A DNA stretch of 64,000 nt from Sporosarcina sp. FSL W7-1349 (GCF_038003045.1 NZ_JBBOOK010000001.1:248001-312000), one strand, 5' to 3'; shown: positions 7,007-17,531, counted from the stretch's first letter. Notes: a model not told the origin generated them from the sequence alone. Program-made: numbers and translations.

Positions 7007-9628
7007 ATGACGAACAAGAAAATTGTGTTGCTGGACGGGAACAGTCTGGCGTACCGGGCATTTTTTGCATTGCCTTTATTGACCAATGACACGGGGATCC
7101 ATACAAATGCCGTGTACGGATTCACGATGATGCTGCAAAATATCCTCGCTGATGAGAAACCGACCCATATGCTTGTCGCCTGGGATGCCGGCAAAACGAC
7201 ATTCCGGCATTCGACCTTCAGCGAATACAAAGGGGGGCGCCAAAAAACGCCACCGGAGCTTTCCGAGCAATTCCCTTTTTTGCGGAAACTGCTGGAGGCG
7301 TATAATATTCCCCAGTACGAATTGGATAATTATGAAGCGGATGATATTATCGGGACTTTGAGCAAAACGGATGATCCCGCGGCGGAAGTGATCGTCATTT
7401 CGGGGGATAAGGACTTGACCCAGTTGGCGAATGAAAAGACGACGGTGTTCATTACCCGCAAAGGGATGACTGATATAGAGAAATACACTCCCGAACATGT
7501 CATGGAGAAATACGGCATCGAGCCGCATCAAATCATCGACATGAAAGGGCTGATGGGAGACGCTTCCGACAACATCCCCGGCGTGCCTGGTGTGGGCGAG
7601 AAAACGGCACTGAAGCTATTGAAGGAATATGGCTCTGTCGAAAAGGTCTATGAATCGCTCGATCAGATTACCGCTAAAAAGTTGAAAGAGAATCTAACGG
7701 AAAATGAAGAGCAGGCGTTCATGAGCAAAGAGTTAGCTACGATTGAGACAGCTGCGCCCATTACAGTCGGTCTACAGGATTTGACTTATGCAGGACCCGA
7801 CATGGAGAAAGTGACTTCCCTTTATCAAGAGTTGCAATTCAAAACGCTCCTTGAAAAAATGGACCAGCCGGAAGCCGATCAGCCTGTGGCGGCGATCGAC
7901 GTATCGGTTGTCACGGAAATCGAAGAGGCCGATTTAGCTGATGTAATGGCGATCCATCTTGAAATGATGGAAGACAACTATTTGAATGCGGAACTCCTCG
8001 GTTTGGCTTTGACCGATGCGGAAAAGATCATGTATGTCCCGTACGAAAAGGCCAAGGATTCGGCCACTTTGAAGACGTGGCTTGAAAATCCAGAGAAGAA
8101 AAAATATACCGCAGATTCCAAAGCCACTTTCGCGGCGTTTGCGAATCATGGGATGGAGATAGCTGGGATCGATTTTGACCTTCTTCTGGCTACGTACATC
8201 GTCAATCCTTCGACGTCGTATACAGACGTTGCTTCAATTGCCCGCGAGTTCCAATATTCGGACATCCAACCGGATGAAGCAGTTTACGGAAAAGGAGCGA
8301 AGAAAACAAAGCCTGCGGAGCAATCGATCGCCGAACATGCGGGAAGGAAAGCGAAGGTAGTCTGGGATCTCCACCCGATTGTCGAACAAAAGTTGAAGGA
8401 TAATGATCAGTTCGATCTGTACCATGAATTAGAACTTCCGCTCGCCCAGATTCTCGGAAAAATGGAATCGACAGGTGTCAAGGTGGATCGGGAAATATTG
8501 CTGTCGATCGGGAAAGAACTATCCGCGAAGCTGGCTGATTTGGAAAAGCTGATCTATGAAATTGCGGGTGAAACATTCAATATTAATTCACCAAAACAAT
8601 TGGGTGTCATTTTATTTGAAAAAATGGGGCTGCCGCCTATCAAGAAGACGAAAACAGGTTATTCTACGGCGGCGGATGTTTTGGAGAAGCTGGAAAGCCG
8701 TCATGAAATCATCGGACATATCCTCGATTATCGCCAACTGGGCAAATTGAACTCAACTTATATCGAAGGCTTGACGAAAGAAATCCATGAGGATGGGAAA
8801 ATCCATACACGTTTTCAACAGGCACTCACGCAAACAGGCCGTCTCAGCTCTATCAATCCGAATTTGCAGAACATCCCGATCCGGTTGGAAGAGGGGAGGA
8901 AAATTCGGGCCGCTTTCGTGCCTTCCGAACCGGGCTGGTATATGTTCGCCGCGGATTATTCCCAGATCGAGCTTCGGGTGCTCGCCCATATGTCACAGGA
9001 TGAAAAGCTGATCGAAGCTTTCCGTTCGGATGCCGATATCCATACGAAAACGGCGATGGACGTTTTCGGAGTTGCGGCAGATGAAGTGAATTCCGATATG
9101 CGCCGGGCAGCGAAAGCGGTCAATTTTGGGATCGTGTATGGCATAAGCGATTATGGACTGTCGCAAAGCTTGAATATCACGAGAAAAGAGGCGGGGAATT
9201 TCATCGATACGTATTTGGCGAGTTTCCCTGGAGTGAAACGATACATGGATACTAGTGTGAAAGAAGCGAAGCAACAAGGCTATGTCACGACATTGATGAA
9301 TCGCCGCCGCTATTTGCCGGAAATCACAAGCTCCAATTTCAATTTAAGGAGCTTCGCTGAACGGACAGCGATGAATACGCCGATTCAAGGAAGTGCGGCG
9401 GATATTATCAAAAAAGCGATGATCGACATGGATGCTCGTTTGGAGGCGGAAGGCTTGAAAACCCGCATGCTCCTGCAAGTGCATGATGAGCTCATTTTCG
9501 AAGCACCCGAAGAAGAAATCGAGAAATTGAAAGTGATCGTACCAGAAGTGATGGAATCGGCAATAGAACTAGATGTACCTCTGAAGGTAGATTGGGCGTT
9601 CGGTTTATCCTGGTACGAGACAAAGTGA
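7007..9628 (+). CDS. polA: DNA polymerase I
   Basis: Family A DNA polymerase for gap filling and Okazaki-fragment maturation, 873 aa. The N-terminal 5'-3' exonuclease (about 1-290) starts with LLDGNSLAYRAFF. A central 3'-5' exonuclease-like domain follows, then the polymerase with motif A DYSQIELRVLAH, motif B RRAAKAVNFGIVYG and motif C QVHDELIFE. In the central domain the proofreading Asp-x-Glu is replaced by AIHLEMMEDNY, so proofreading is probably lost, as in other Bacillus Pol I enzymes. The frame is open from 6887, but the ATG at 7007 has TAGGAGTGGG ahead of it and matches the family N-terminus. mutM starts 13 bases later. Confidence 0.95.
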   Translation: MTNKKIVLLDGNSLAYRAFFALPLLTNDTGIHTNAVYGFTMMLQNILADEKPTHMLVAWDAGKTTFRHSTFSEYKGGRQKTPPELSEQFPFLRKLLEAYNIPQYELDNYEADDIIGTLSKTDDPAAEVIVISGDKDLTQLANEKTTVFITRKGMTDIEKYTPEHVMEKYGIEPHQIIDMKGLMGDASDNIPGVPGVGEKTALKLLKEYGSVEKVYESLDQITAKKLKENLTENEEQAFMSKELATIETAAPITVGLQDLTYAGPDMEKVTSLYQELQFKTLLEKMDQPEADQPVAAIDVSVVTEIEEADLADVMAIHLEMMEDNYLNAELLGLALTDAEKIMYVPYEKAKDSATLKTWLENPEKKKYTADSKATFAAFANHGMEIAGIDFDLLLATYIVNPSTSYTDVASIAREFQYSDIQPDEAVYGKGAKKTKPAEQSIAEHAGRKAKVVWDLHPIVEQKLKDNDQFDLYHELELPLAQILGKMESTGVKVDREILLSIGKELSAKLADLEKLIYEIAGETFNINSPKQLGVILFEKMGLPPIKKTKTGYSTAADVLEKLESRHEIIGHILDYRQLGKLNSTYIEGLTKEIHEDGKIHTRFQQALTQTGRLSSINPNLQNIPIRLEEGRKIRAAFVPSEPGWYMFAADYSQIELRVLAHMSQDEKLIEAFRSDADIHTKTAMDVFGVAADEVNSDMRRAAKAVNFGIVYGISDYGLSQSLNITRKEAGNFIDTYLASFPGVKRYMDTSVKEAKQQGYVTTLMNRRRYLPEITSSNFNLRSFAERTAMNTPIQGSAADIIKKAMIDMDARLEAEGLKTRMLLQVHDELIFEAPEEEIEKLKVIVPEVMESAIELDVPLKVDWAFGLSWYETK

Positions 9629-9641
9629 CGGAGGGGAAACG

Positions 9642-10514
9642 ATGCCTGAATTGCCGGAAGTCGAAGGGGTCGTCCGCGGACTGGCCCCAGCCGCGATTGG
9701 AAGGACAATCCAAGAAGTAATCGTATCGGATACCGTCATCCAATCCAAACAGCTTGGCAAAGAAGCGATTATTAAAGGGATTCCAACCGAAGATTTCGTA
9801 GAAAAGCTGGTGGATATGACAATCACTGATGTCATAAGAAGGAGCAAGTATATCTATTTTCAACTAGAAAAAGACGGCAACTCCTGTCTGCTCGTAAGCC
9901 ATCTCGGCATGTCGGGCGCCTGGTTTGCGGTACGCGATTTAGATGAAATTCAGGAGTCCAAATTCCGTAACCATGTCCATGCCGTCTTCCGGATGGCGGA
10001 CGATGATCTGCTCGTCTATTCGGATATCCGTCGATTCGGAGAACTCCGCTTGCTCGGTTGTGAAGCGGATCATCCTCCGCTTTTGAGGATGGCTCCGGAG
10101 CCGTTCGACTCGTCTGCCGAGAAGCATTTCCTTGAAATGGCCGACTTGCCGAAATACGCACGGAAACCGATCAAAGAAGTGATTATGGATGGACAAGTTA
10201 TTTCAGGTTGCGGGAATATTTATGCGACCGAAGCGCTTTTCCGTATGAACATCCATCCTGGGCGGAAAACGGAACGGATTAGCCAGAAGCGCAAACAGGA
10301 GCTTTTTCAGGAAGTTGTCCGCATTCTTCAGGAAAGTATCGATGCAGGCGGCAGTTCGATTTCCGATTATCGAAATATTAACGGACAAGCGGGCTCTATG
10401 CAAGATCGTTTGAAGATGTACGGTCGGAAAACCTGCCCGGCTTGTGGCGAGACGACGAAAAGTATGAAGATCGCTGGGCGGACATCGGTCTATTGCCCAG
10501 CTTGCCAGAAATGA
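9642..10514 (+). CDS. mutM: Formamidopyrimidine-DNA glycosylase
   Basis: Bifunctional base-excision repair enzyme removing 8-oxoguanine and formamidopyrimidines, 290 aa. The catalytic N-terminal Pro2-Glu3 is present in MPELPEVEGVVRGL. A helix-two-turn-helix with GNIYATEALFRMNIHP lies near 190, and a four-Cys zinc finger (CPAC...CPAC) ends the protein. It stands between polA and coaE with gaps of 13 and 20 bases, a conserved Bacillales repair and replication operon. The ATG at 9642 has GGAGGGG upstream. Confidence 0.96.
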   Translation: MPELPEVEGVVRGLAPAAIGRTIQEVIVSDTVIQSKQLGKEAIIKGIPTEDFVEKLVDMTITDVIRRSKYIYFQLEKDGNSCLLVSHLGMSGAWFAVRDLDEIQESKFRNHVHAVFRMADDDLLVYSDIRRFGELRLLGCEADHPPLLRMAPEPFDSSAEKHFLEMADLPKYARKPIKEVIMDGQVISGCGNIYATEALFRMNIHPGRKTERISQKRKQELFQEVVRILQESIDAGGSSISDYRNINGQAGSMQDRLKMYGRKTCPACGETTKSMKIAGRTSVYCPACQK

Positions 10515-10534
10515 TAGGTGGAGGAGGGCTTGGT

Positions 10535-11131
10535 ATGATTATCGGGTTGACTGGAAGTATAGCGAGCGGGAAAAGCACGGTTGCGGCCATGTTGATGAAG
10601 AAAGGGTATCCTGTCGTGGATGCGGATGAAATCGCCCGTCTCGTTGTCGAACCTGGAAGTGAAGTGATGCAGGAAATCGAATCACAATTCGGCCGTTCCG
10701 TGATTCATTTCGACGGGTCACTGAACCGGGAGAAGATGGGAGAGCTAGTATTCGGGAATGAAGAAGCGAGAAAAAAGTTGAATGGCATCATCCACCCCGC
10801 CATCCGGAAAGAGATGCATCGGCAAAAAGACGAGTGGCTTGAAAAAGGGGCGAATACTGTCATTCTTGATATCCCGCTGCTTTTCGAAAGCAAACTCCAG
10901 TCCCATGTCGATAAAATCCTAGTCGTCTCAGTGACACCTGAAATCCAGAAAGCACGGTTGATGGAGAGGAATTCATTATCGGAAAAAGAGGCGGAGGCCC
11001 GCATCCAATCCCAATTGCCGATTGCACAAAAAGAGCAAGGGGCGGACGCTGTTGTCCATAATAACAAATCTTTGGAAGAGACGGAAAAGCAGCTCGATGA
11101 AGTGCTTAATAATTGGAATGCTATCCTGTGA
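10535..11131 (+). CDS. coaE: Dephospho-CoA kinase
   Basis: Last enzyme of coenzyme A synthesis, phosphorylating the 3'-hydroxyl of dephospho-CoA with ATP; 198 aa, typical length. The P-loop GSIASGKST is at residues 7-15, and the family stretch DADEIAR and the Asp-containing VVDAD follow. An upstream in-frame extension from 10442 overlaps mutM and lacks conservation; the ATG at 10535 has GGTGGAGGAGGG and begins MIIGLTGS. It is co-transcribed with polA and mutM. Confidence 0.95.
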   Translation: MIIGLTGSIASGKSTVAAMLMKKGYPVVDADEIARLVVEPGSEVMQEIESQFGRSVIHFDGSLNREKMGELVFGNEEARKKLNGIIHPAIRKEMHRQKDEWLEKGANTVILDIPLLFESKLQSHVDKILVVSVTPEIQKARLMERNSLSEKEAEARIQSQLPIAQKEQGADAVVHNNKSLEETEKQLDEVLNNWNAIL

Positions 11132-11174
11132 GCGATTCTGAATATTAGAACATCCGTGGAATAGATTCTATTCC

Positions 11175-11202
11175 TTTGATTCAGAGAAATATGTGTTATA
11201 CT
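11175..11202 (+). promoter_or_regulatory. Candidate sigma-A promoter of gapB
   Basis: A -10 TATACT at 11197-11202 with an upstream TGT, and a weak -35 TTTGAT at 11175-11180 (spacer 16). It sits in the 124-base gap between coaE and gapB, the only gap in this block long enough for a promoter. Confidence 0.55.
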
Positions 11203-11255
11203 AATCAGTGGATAAAAATGATAAGTATAACATACATGCAGGAGGATTTTTATAC

Positions 11256-12278
11256 ATGACTACTTCTATTGCGATTAATGGCTTCGGACGGATCGGGCGG
11301 ATGGTATTCCGTCAAATGATCATGGAAGAGAGTTTTTCAAAAATCGTGGTAAATGCTTCATATCCACCGGAAACACTTGCACATCTCATCAAATATGATA
11401 CTACGCACGGCATTTTCGATGGAGATGTTCGCGTGGAAGACGGCGATATCGTAGTAAATGGTAAACATGTGACGCTATTGAGCGAGCGCGATCCATTGAA
11501 ATTGCCTTGGAAAGAACTCGGAATTGACATCGTAATAGAAGCGACAGGTGTCTTCAATGCACGCGATAAAGCGGCGATGCACTTGGAAGCAGGCGCGAAA
11601 AAAGTGATTCTATCAGCCCCTGGTAAAAATGAAGACGTTACGATTGTCATGGGTGTCAACGATGACAAACTAGATATTGAAAAGCATGACGTCATTTCCA
11701 ATGCCAGCTGCACAACAAACTGCCTTGCACCGGTCGTCAAAGTATTGAACGACACATTTGGCATTGTGAACGGCTTGATGACAACTGTCCATGCGTACAC
11801 GAATGACCAGAAGAACTTGGATAACCCGCATAAGGATCTTCGCCGGGCCCGTGCTTGTGCTCAGTCGATCATTCCGACTTCGACAGGTGCTGCGAAAGCA
11901 TTGTCCCTTGTCCTTCCTGAATTGGAAGGCAAGATCCATGGTATGGCGTTGCGTGTTCCAACACCGAACGTCTCCCTTGTTGACTTGGTGGTCGATCTGG
12001 AACAGGATGTCACAGTTGACATGGTCAACGATGCATTCAAGAAAGCGGAAGCTGGCCCATTGGCAGGCATTCTTCGTTTCACAACAGAACCGCTTGTGTC
12101 GATCGACTTCAACACAACGACGGAATCTGCCACTATCGATGGTCTTTCCACGATTGTCATGGGAGATCGGAAAGTGAAAGTTCTTGCTTGGTATGATAAT
12201 GAATGGGGCTACTCCGCTCGCGTTGTCGATTTAGCGAAAAAAGTGGCGAACGAACTAAAAGTGAAAGCAGAAGCGTAA
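11256..12278 (+). CDS. gapB: Glyceraldehyde-3-phosphate dehydrogenase, gluconeogenic type
   Basis: 340-aa GAPDH that interconverts glyceraldehyde-3-phosphate and 1,3-bisphosphoglycerate. The Rossmann motif INGFGRIGRM opens the protein and the active-site Cys lies in SNASCTTNCLAPV near residue 150. The C-terminal signature WYDNEWGYS is present. Divergent stretches such as YPPETLAHLIKYDTTHG and ARACAQSIIP follow the GapB rather than GapA pattern, and the position after coaE matches B. subtilis, where GapB is the NADP-preferring gluconeogenic enzyme. The ATG at 11256 has GGAGGA. B. subtilis has ytaF and speD around gapB; neither is seen here. Confidence 0.92.
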   Translation: MTTSIAINGFGRIGRMVFRQMIMEESFSKIVVNASYPPETLAHLIKYDTTHGIFDGDVRVEDGDIVVNGKHVTLLSERDPLKLPWKELGIDIVIEATGVFNARDKAAMHLEAGAKKVILSAPGKNEDVTIVMGVNDDKLDIEKHDVISNASCTTNCLAPVVKVLNDTFGIVNGLMTTVHAYTNDQKNLDNPHKDLRRARACAQSIIPTSTGAAKALSLVLPELEGKIHGMALRVPTPNVSLVDLVVDLEQDVTVDMVNDAFKKAEAGPLAGILRFTTEPLVSIDFNTTTESATIDGLSTIVMGDRKVKVLAWYDNEWGYSARVVDLAKKVANELKVKAEA

Positions 12279-12290
12279 TCTTCCTGCACA

Positions 12291-12336
12291 AAACGTCCCT
12301 TGAGTTGGCGCGATCCGACGACAAGGGGCGTTTTTT
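12291..12336 (+). terminator. Terminator after gapB
   Basis: AAACGTCCCTTG (12291-12302) pairs with CAAGGGGCGTTTT (12322-12334) around a 19-base loop, with a T run after it. Confidence 0.85.
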
Positions 12337-12446
12337 ATTTTCCGTTGGTCAGGGCATGAGGAGATTCATCCATGCCGAGGGATGATTCATTGTCGAATTC
12401 TGTTATAATGGACACAAAGCCCATTACAAAGCGGAGGAAAACTACT

Positions 12447-12911
12447 ATGAAATGTCCAGCCTGCCAATACAACGGCACCCGGGTCGTCGATTCCAGGCCT
12501 GCGGAAGAGAATCGTTCGATTCGTCGCCGCAGGGAATGTGAAAGCTGTGCTTTCCGGTTTACTACATTTGAAAAAGTGGAAGAGACGCCACTCGTTATAG
12601 TGAAAAAAGATGGCTCCCGTGAAGAGTTCAGCGGAAAGAAAGTGCTCCGAGGATTGATCCGGGCTTGTGAAAAAAGGTCTGTGCCATTGGAGGAATTAGA
12701 GAAAATCGTATTCTCCATTGAAAAAGAGCTCAGAAGTACCGGCATTTCCGAAATTCCTTCGGAAGATGTCGGAGAGATGGTCATGGAGCGCCTGGCGGAT
12801 GTGGACGAAGTGGCCTATGTCCGCTTCGCCTCCGTATATCGGCAATATAAGGACATCTCGGTGTTCATCGAGGAATTGAAAAATCTGCAAACACGATCAG
12901 AAGAGCAATAA
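12447..12911 (+). CDS. nrdR: Transcriptional repressor NrdR
   Basis: 154-aa nucleotide-sensing repressor of ribonucleotide reductase genes. The N-terminal zinc ribbon is MKCPACQYN followed by CESCAFRF (residues 3-34), and an ATP-cone domain covers about 49-139 ([14 protein letters not shown]). An upstream in-frame stretch from 12372 is not conserved; the ATG at 12447 has GCGGAGGAAA. A TGTTATAAT extended -10 lies at 12401-12409. The gene leads the nrdR-dnaB-dnaI unit, the standard Bacillales arrangement. Confidence 0.95.
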   Translation: MKCPACQYNGTRVVDSRPAEENRSIRRRRECESCAFRFTTFEKVEETPLVIVKKDGSREEFSGKKVLRGLIRACEKRSVPLEELEKIVFSIEKELRSTGISEIPSEDVGEMVMERLADVDEVAYVRFASVYRQYKDISVFIEELKNLQTRSEEQ

Positions 12912-12941
12912 CATAGAGGAGGAGAAGGGGGTCCCCTGGCC

Positions 12942-14303
12942 ATGATGCTATACAAAGAATTGCAACCGATTGATACGTACACCATTAAATGTTCGCATCC
13001 TTTTTCAGATTACGACCGGCAACTCCTCACCTTGTTTTACCAGCCTTTGATCGGCTCGGATGCGATGAGCCTGTTTCTATTGTTTTGGGCCGACGCAGAA
13101 CGTGATGATGGGCAAGGGTATACCCATTATCGCCTAATGAATTTTTTGACGAAGCCGTTAGGATCCATTTTCGAAGCGAGAATTTCATTGGAAGCAATCG
13201 GATTGTTGCGGACATTCCGGAAAGATGGGGACGAGGGAAGGACTTTTCTCTATGAACTGCTCCCTCCACTCGATGCCCGTTCTTTTTTTTCGGATCCTTT
13301 ATTATCGACGTTCCTGTTCAGCAAAATCGGCGAACAGGCTTATCGCAACTTACGCAATCGGTTCCTGGAAGACCTTCAAAGTGGCGAAGGGTTTGAAGAA
13401 GTGTCCCGGACATTTTTGGATGTCTATACACCATCTCAATTCGGACAGTCCGTCAGCGCAAGCGAAGGGAGCCAGTTCAAAGGAAGAGTGGAGCCGACGG
13501 GCGTGCCGTTCGGGCAATATGACTTCGATTTCGATCTGCTCCGTGCAGGTCTGTCCGAACAGATGGTGCCGCAATCGGCGCTGTCTCTCGTGTCGCGTGA
13601 CCTGATCTCCAAATTGGCGTTCCTGTATTCGCTCACCCCGATCGATATGCAGAAAGTGGTCATGATGGCTTTGGATGATAAGCTGCAATTGCCGGAAGAC
13701 CGGCTTCGTCGAGCAGCTGCCGATTTTTATAAGATGAATGTCTCAAAAGCGGCTCCTGCACTTCAGAAAACATTTGCATCCCCGGAACCGAAGCCTCAAA
13801 ATGATTCGGCTTCCAGGGAAGATGATTTGATTTATTATCTGGAGAACACAGCTCCGGTGGACATGCTCCGGCATATCGTCGGAAAAGAGCCATTGGCGGT
13901 GAATGTCCAATTGGCGGAACGGCTCATCAATACGCATGGCTTGCCTGTCGGGGTCGTCAATGTCCTGATGCAGTATATCCTCCTGCGAAATGATATGAAG
14001 ATAACGAATAACTTTGCGGAGCAGATTGCTGCCCATTGGCAAGGGAAAAAGGTGAAGACTGCGAAAGAAGCGATGGAACTATCGCGCAAAGAGCATGACC
14101 AATACATGAAATGGCTGAATGACGGAAAGAAAACCTCTACCAAAACAAAGAAGAAACCGTCTCGGGAAGAGAAAGTGCCGGAATGGTTTTATAAAAAAGA
14201 AGAGGGACAGCAAGAGAAACCAGCCCCGACGAATCCGGATCTGGATGCGGAACGGCGCAGATTGCTTGAAGAATTAGGGGTAACCGAAAAAGGGGTGAAT
14301 TGA
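12942..14303 (+). CDS. dnaB: Replication initiation and membrane attachment protein DnaB
   Basis: 453-aa Firmicutes DnaB, a primosome protein that helps load the replicative helicase at oriC and at restart sites; it is not the E. coli DnaB helicase. The N-terminal winged-helix region includes DYDRQLLTLFYQPLIGSDAMSLFLLFW (about 23-50). A second DnaB/DnaD-type helical domain lies near 300-390 with LINTHGLPVGVVNVLMQYILLRND, and a Lys/Glu-rich tail ends the protein. Two ATG codons (12942, 12945) follow GAGGAGGAGAAGG. dnaI begins directly after its stop. Confidence 0.93.
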   Translation: MMLYKELQPIDTYTIKCSHPFSDYDRQLLTLFYQPLIGSDAMSLFLLFWADAERDDGQGYTHYRLMNFLTKPLGSIFEARISLEAIGLLRTFRKDGDEGRTFLYELLPPLDARSFFSDPLLSTFLFSKIGEQAYRNLRNRFLEDLQSGEGFEEVSRTFLDVYTPSQFGQSVSASEGSQFKGRVEPTGVPFGQYDFDFDLLRAGLSEQMVPQSALSLVSRDLISKLAFLYSLTPIDMQKVVMMALDDKLQLPEDRLRRAAADFYKMNVSKAAPALQKTFASPEPKPQNDSASREDDLIYYLENTAPVDMLRHIVGKEPLAVNVQLAERLINTHGLPVGVVNVLMQYILLRNDMKITNNFAEQIAAHWQGKKVKTAKEAMELSRKEHDQYMKWLNDGKKTSTKTKKKPSREEKVPEWFYKKEEGQQEKPAPTNPDLDAERRRLLEELGVTEKGVN

Positions 14304-14304
14304 A

Positions 14305-15246
14305 ATGGAACGGATAGGAGAGACGATGAAACGGGTCGTCAATGCGCCGAAATTTGCGAAACGCTACGAAGAGCTACGCAATGAAGTGATGGAAAATCAG
14401 GGCGTGCAAGATTTCCTGTCGGAACATGCGGATGCAGTCGACAAGGGAATCGTTGACAGAGGGCTCGGAAAATTATATGAATATGCGGGCGCTTCACATG
14501 GATGTGACAAATGCCCCGACCTCGATAATTGTATAAACATCATGAAAGGCTATGAGCCATTGCTGACACTGTCTCGCGGACTCATTGATGTTGATTATAA
14601 GAAGTGTCCTAGCAAAGTGAAGGACGATGCGGTTCGGAATGTATCCAAAATGGTGCGAAGCTATTATATGCCGAAAGACGTCATGGAAGCCAAATTGCAG
14701 AATATCGATATTTTTTACGATGATAGCCGGGTGACAGCGGTCCGGGCGGCCAAAGATTTCCTGAACGCCTTGGACGAGACCGGGAAATTGCCGGAGCGTG
14801 GGCTTTATATATACGGTCCATTCGGCATCGGGAAATCGTATATCCTTGGCGCATTAGCCAACGAATTGGCGACCCGATCGATCCGGACAGTCGCCGTCTA
14901 CGTACCGGAGTTTTTAAGAGAAGTGAAACAATCGATCCAAGACCAGTCATTCAATGAAAAGATCGACTTCGTCAAACAGGCCCAAGTCCTTATGCTTGAT
15001 GACATCGGGGCAGAAACGATGTCCGCCTGGACGCGTGATGAAGTGCTAGGCACCATCCTCCAGTTCAGGATGGCGGAACAGCTGCCGACATTTTTCACTT
15101 CCAATTTCAGTTATCAGGAGCTGGAACACCATTTGACCTATTCCCAGCGAGGGGAAAAGGAAGTGGTGAAAGCGGCAAGGGTCATGGAACGCATTCGCAT
15201 GATCAGCCAACCTGTGAAACTGGACGGTAAAAATAGGCGGAACTAG
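14305..15246 (+). CDS. dnaI: Primosomal helicase loader DnaI
   Basis: 313-aa AAA+ ATPase that loads the replicative helicase. The N-terminal helicase-binding region contains a zinc motif with CDKCPDLDNC (about residues 72-81). The AAA+ domain has Walker A GPFGIGKSY near 172 and Walker B VLMLDDIGAE near 230. It starts one base after dnaB ends, so the two are probably translationally coupled. The next feature is the threonine T-box. Confidence 0.95.
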   Translation: MERIGETMKRVVNAPKFAKRYEELRNEVMENQGVQDFLSEHADAVDKGIVDRGLGKLYEYAGASHGCDKCPDLDNCINIMKGYEPLLTLSRGLIDVDYKKCPSKVKDDAVRNVSKMVRSYYMPKDVMEAKLQNIDIFYDDSRVTAVRAAKDFLNALDETGKLPERGLYIYGPFGIGKSYILGALANELATRSIRTVAVYVPEFLREVKQSIQDQSFNEKIDFVKQAQVLMLDDIGAETMSAWTRDEVLGTILQFRMAEQLPTFFTSNFSYQELEHHLTYSQRGEKEVVKAARVMERIRMISQPVKLDGKNRRN

Positions 15247-15266
15247 ATGAGATGTTCGCATAGGGG

Positions 15267-15295
15267 TTGCAATTATTTCGACAAAGGCGTATACT
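15267..15295 (+). promoter_or_regulatory. Sigma-A promoter of the thrS leader
   Basis: TTGCAA (15267-15272), a 17-base spacer and TATACT (15290-15295) lie just upstream of the T-box leader. Confidence 0.75.
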
Positions 15296-15309
15296 CTTTT
15301 TTGATTCAT

Positions 15310-15568
15310 ACTAAAAAAGCGTTGAAAAGGACAACAATCGATTGAATTCGACCACCAGAGAACGGGGCCATTGGCTGGAAGCCCTGCAGGAACGAAAGTC
15401 GATTTACCACCTTTGAGCAGCGATGGCGACTCCATTGGATAGCCATCGACGGAACCGGCCCGTTAGCCGTTGCAAAGCTTCATCTTTTCGGAATGTTTCC
15501 GAAAGGAAGGAAGAAGGGTGGAACCACGAGCGACAGCTTCGTCCCTTTCCAGGGATGGGGCTTTTTTT
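15310..15568 (+). promoter_or_regulatory. T-box riboswitch controlling thrS
   Basis: Leader RNA that binds uncharged tRNA-Thr and switches from termination to read-through. The T-box sequence AGGGTGGAACCACG lies at 15515-15528 and can form the antiterminator. The terminator pairs AGCTTCGTCCCT (15535-15546) with AGGGATGGGGCT (15551-15562), including G-U pairs, and runs into seven T. A likely specifier ACC (Thr) lies in the stem I region near 15400, in the stretch TTTACCACC. The 5' boundary is approximate. The downstream gene is threonyl-tRNA synthetase, which fits. Confidence 0.93.
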
Positions 15569-15599
15569 GTTTTTCATTTAAAAAGGAGAGTGCGAAAAA

Positions 15600-17531
15600 A
15601 TGGCAGACATTAAGTTGAAATTTCCAGACGGCGCGGTTAAGGAGTTTCCGCAAGGGACTACAACTGAAGACGTTGCGGCGTCCATCAGTCCGGGGTTACG
15701 GAAAAGTGCATTGGCCGGTAAACTCGGCGAACAATTAATTGATTTGAAAACACCGATTCAAGAAGATGGGGAGATTGCAATTATCACACCGCAATCCCCG
15801 GAAGCATTGGAAATCCTTCGCCACAGTACAGCGCACTTGTTGGCGCAAGCCGTGAAGCGGAAATTCCCAGATGCGCAACTTGGAATCGGACCGGTTATCG
15901 AGAATGGATTTTATTATGATATCGATTCCCCGACGCCGATCACTGCGGAGGACTTGCCTGAATTGGAGAAAGAGATGAAGCGGATCATCGGCGAAAATCT
16001 CGAGGTTGTCCGGCAGGATGTCTCCCGTGGGGAAGCGGAAGCGCGTTTCAAAGAAATCGGCGATCCGTATAAATTGGAATTGCTCGAAGCGATTCCGGAA
16101 GGCGAGCAAGTGTCCATCTATGAGCAAGGCGAATTTTTCGACCTTTGCCGCGGCGTTCACGTTCCATCTACTGGGAAATTAAAAGAGTTTAAATTGCTTA
16201 GCATCGCGGGTGCCTACTGGCGTGGGGATTCCAAGAACAAAATGCTGCAACGGATCTATGGAACAGCTTTCTTCAAAAAGGACGAACTGCAAGAGCATTT
16301 GCGTTTGCTCGAAGAAGCGAAAGAGCGCGATCACCGGAAAATCGGGAAAGAGCTTGACCTCTTCATGAACTCGCAAAAAGTCGGACAAGGGCTGCCGCTT
16401 TGGCTGCCGAAAGGCGCGACGATTCGCCGTGTCATCGAGCGCTATATCGTGGACAAAGAAGAGAAGCTCGGCTACCAGCACGTCTACACACCGGTGCTCG
16501 GAAGCAAAGCATTATACGAAACATCCGGTCACTGGGGTCACTATCAAGAAGGCATGTTCCCGGTCATGAGTATGGATAATGAAGATCTTGTCTTGCGTCC
16601 AATGAACTGCCCGCATCATATGATGATTTACAAAAACGGCATTCATTCATACCGGAACCTGCCTGTTCGTATTGCGGAATTGGGAATGATGCACCGTTAC
16701 GAAATGTCGGGAGCACTATCCGGACTGCAGCGGGTTCGGGGGATGACGCTGAACGACGCGCATATCTTCGTCCGACCGGATCAAATTAAAGACGAATTCC
16801 GCCGTGTAGTGGAGTTGATCATTGATGTCTATAAAGATTTCGATATTACGGACTACTCATTCCGTCTGTCCTATCGCGATCCAGAGGATACAGAAAAGTA
16901 TTACGATGACGATGAAATGTGGGAACACGCACAGCGCCTACTGAAAGAAACAATGGACGAAATGGGTGTGGAATACGTGGAAGCGATTGGCGAAGCGGCG
17001 TTCTACGGCCCGAAGCTCGACGTCCAAGTGAAAACGGCAATCGGTATGGAAGAAACGCTGTCGACTGCACAACTCGACTTCCTGCAGCCGGAACGTTTCG
17101 ATCTGACATACGTCGGGGAAGACGGAAAACACCATCGTCCTGTCGTCATCCACCGCGGCGTCGTCTCGACAATGGAGCGTTTCGTGGCATTCCTGATCGA
17201 GGAATACAAAGGCGCCTTCCCGACATGGCTCGCACCGGTCCAAGTGGAAGTCATCCCGGTATCACCTGAAGCGCATTTCGACTATGCAAATGAAGTGCAG
17301 GAAAAACTTGTGGCAGCTGGTTTCCGGGTAGACCTCGACAGCCGCGATGAAAAAATCGGCTATAAAATCCGGGAAGCTCAAGTGCAAAAAGTACCGTACA
17401 TGCTCGTCCTTGGCGACAAGGAAGTGGAATCCGGAGAAGTCAACGTCCGGAAATACGGCGAGCAGAAATCGGAAAGAATGCCGTTTGAAGATTTCCTGGC
17501 GAGCTTGAAAGCAGAAGTTAAGAATGTTTGA
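15600..17531 (+). CDS. thrS: Threonyl-tRNA synthetase
   Basis: Class II aminoacyl-tRNA synthetase, 643 aa, the normal length. Domain order is an N-terminal TGS domain (about 1-63), the editing/SAD domain with [11 protein letters not shown] (His near 79), the catalytic core with the zinc-ligand stretch MNCPHHMM and motif 2 [19 protein letters not shown], and an anticodon-binding domain from about 540. The ATG at 15600 has AAAAGGAGAG ahead of it. Expression is controlled by the T-box just upstream. A weak hairpin ends the transcript, and the repeat array at 17601 follows. Confidence 0.97.
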   Translation: MADIKLKFPDGAVKEFPQGTTTEDVAASISPGLRKSALAGKLGEQLIDLKTPIQEDGEIAIITPQSPEALEILRHSTAHLLAQAVKRKFPDAQLGIGPVIENGFYYDIDSPTPITAEDLPELEKEMKRIIGENLEVVRQDVSRGEAEARFKEIGDPYKLELLEAIPEGEQVSIYEQGEFFDLCRGVHVPSTGKLKEFKLLSIAGAYWRGDSKNKMLQRIYGTAFFKKDELQEHLRLLEEAKERDHRKIGKELDLFMNSQKVGQGLPLWLPKGATIRRVIERYIVDKEEKLGYQHVYTPVLGSKALYETSGHWGHYQEGMFPVMSMDNEDLVLRPMNCPHHMMIYKNGIHSYRNLPVRIAELGMMHRYEMSGALSGLQRVRGMTLNDAHIFVRPDQIKDEFRRVVELIIDVYKDFDITDYSFRLSYRDPEDTEKYYDDDEMWEHAQRLLKETMDEMGVEYVEAIGEAAFYGPKLDVQVKTAIGMEETLSTAQLDFLQPERFDLTYVGEDGKHHRPVVIHRGVVSTMERFVAFLIEEYKGAFPTWLAPVQVEVIPVSPEAHFDYANEVQEKLVAAGFRVDLDSRDEKIGYKIREAQVQKVPYMLVLGDKEVESGEVNVRKYGEQKSERMPFEDFLASLKAEVKNV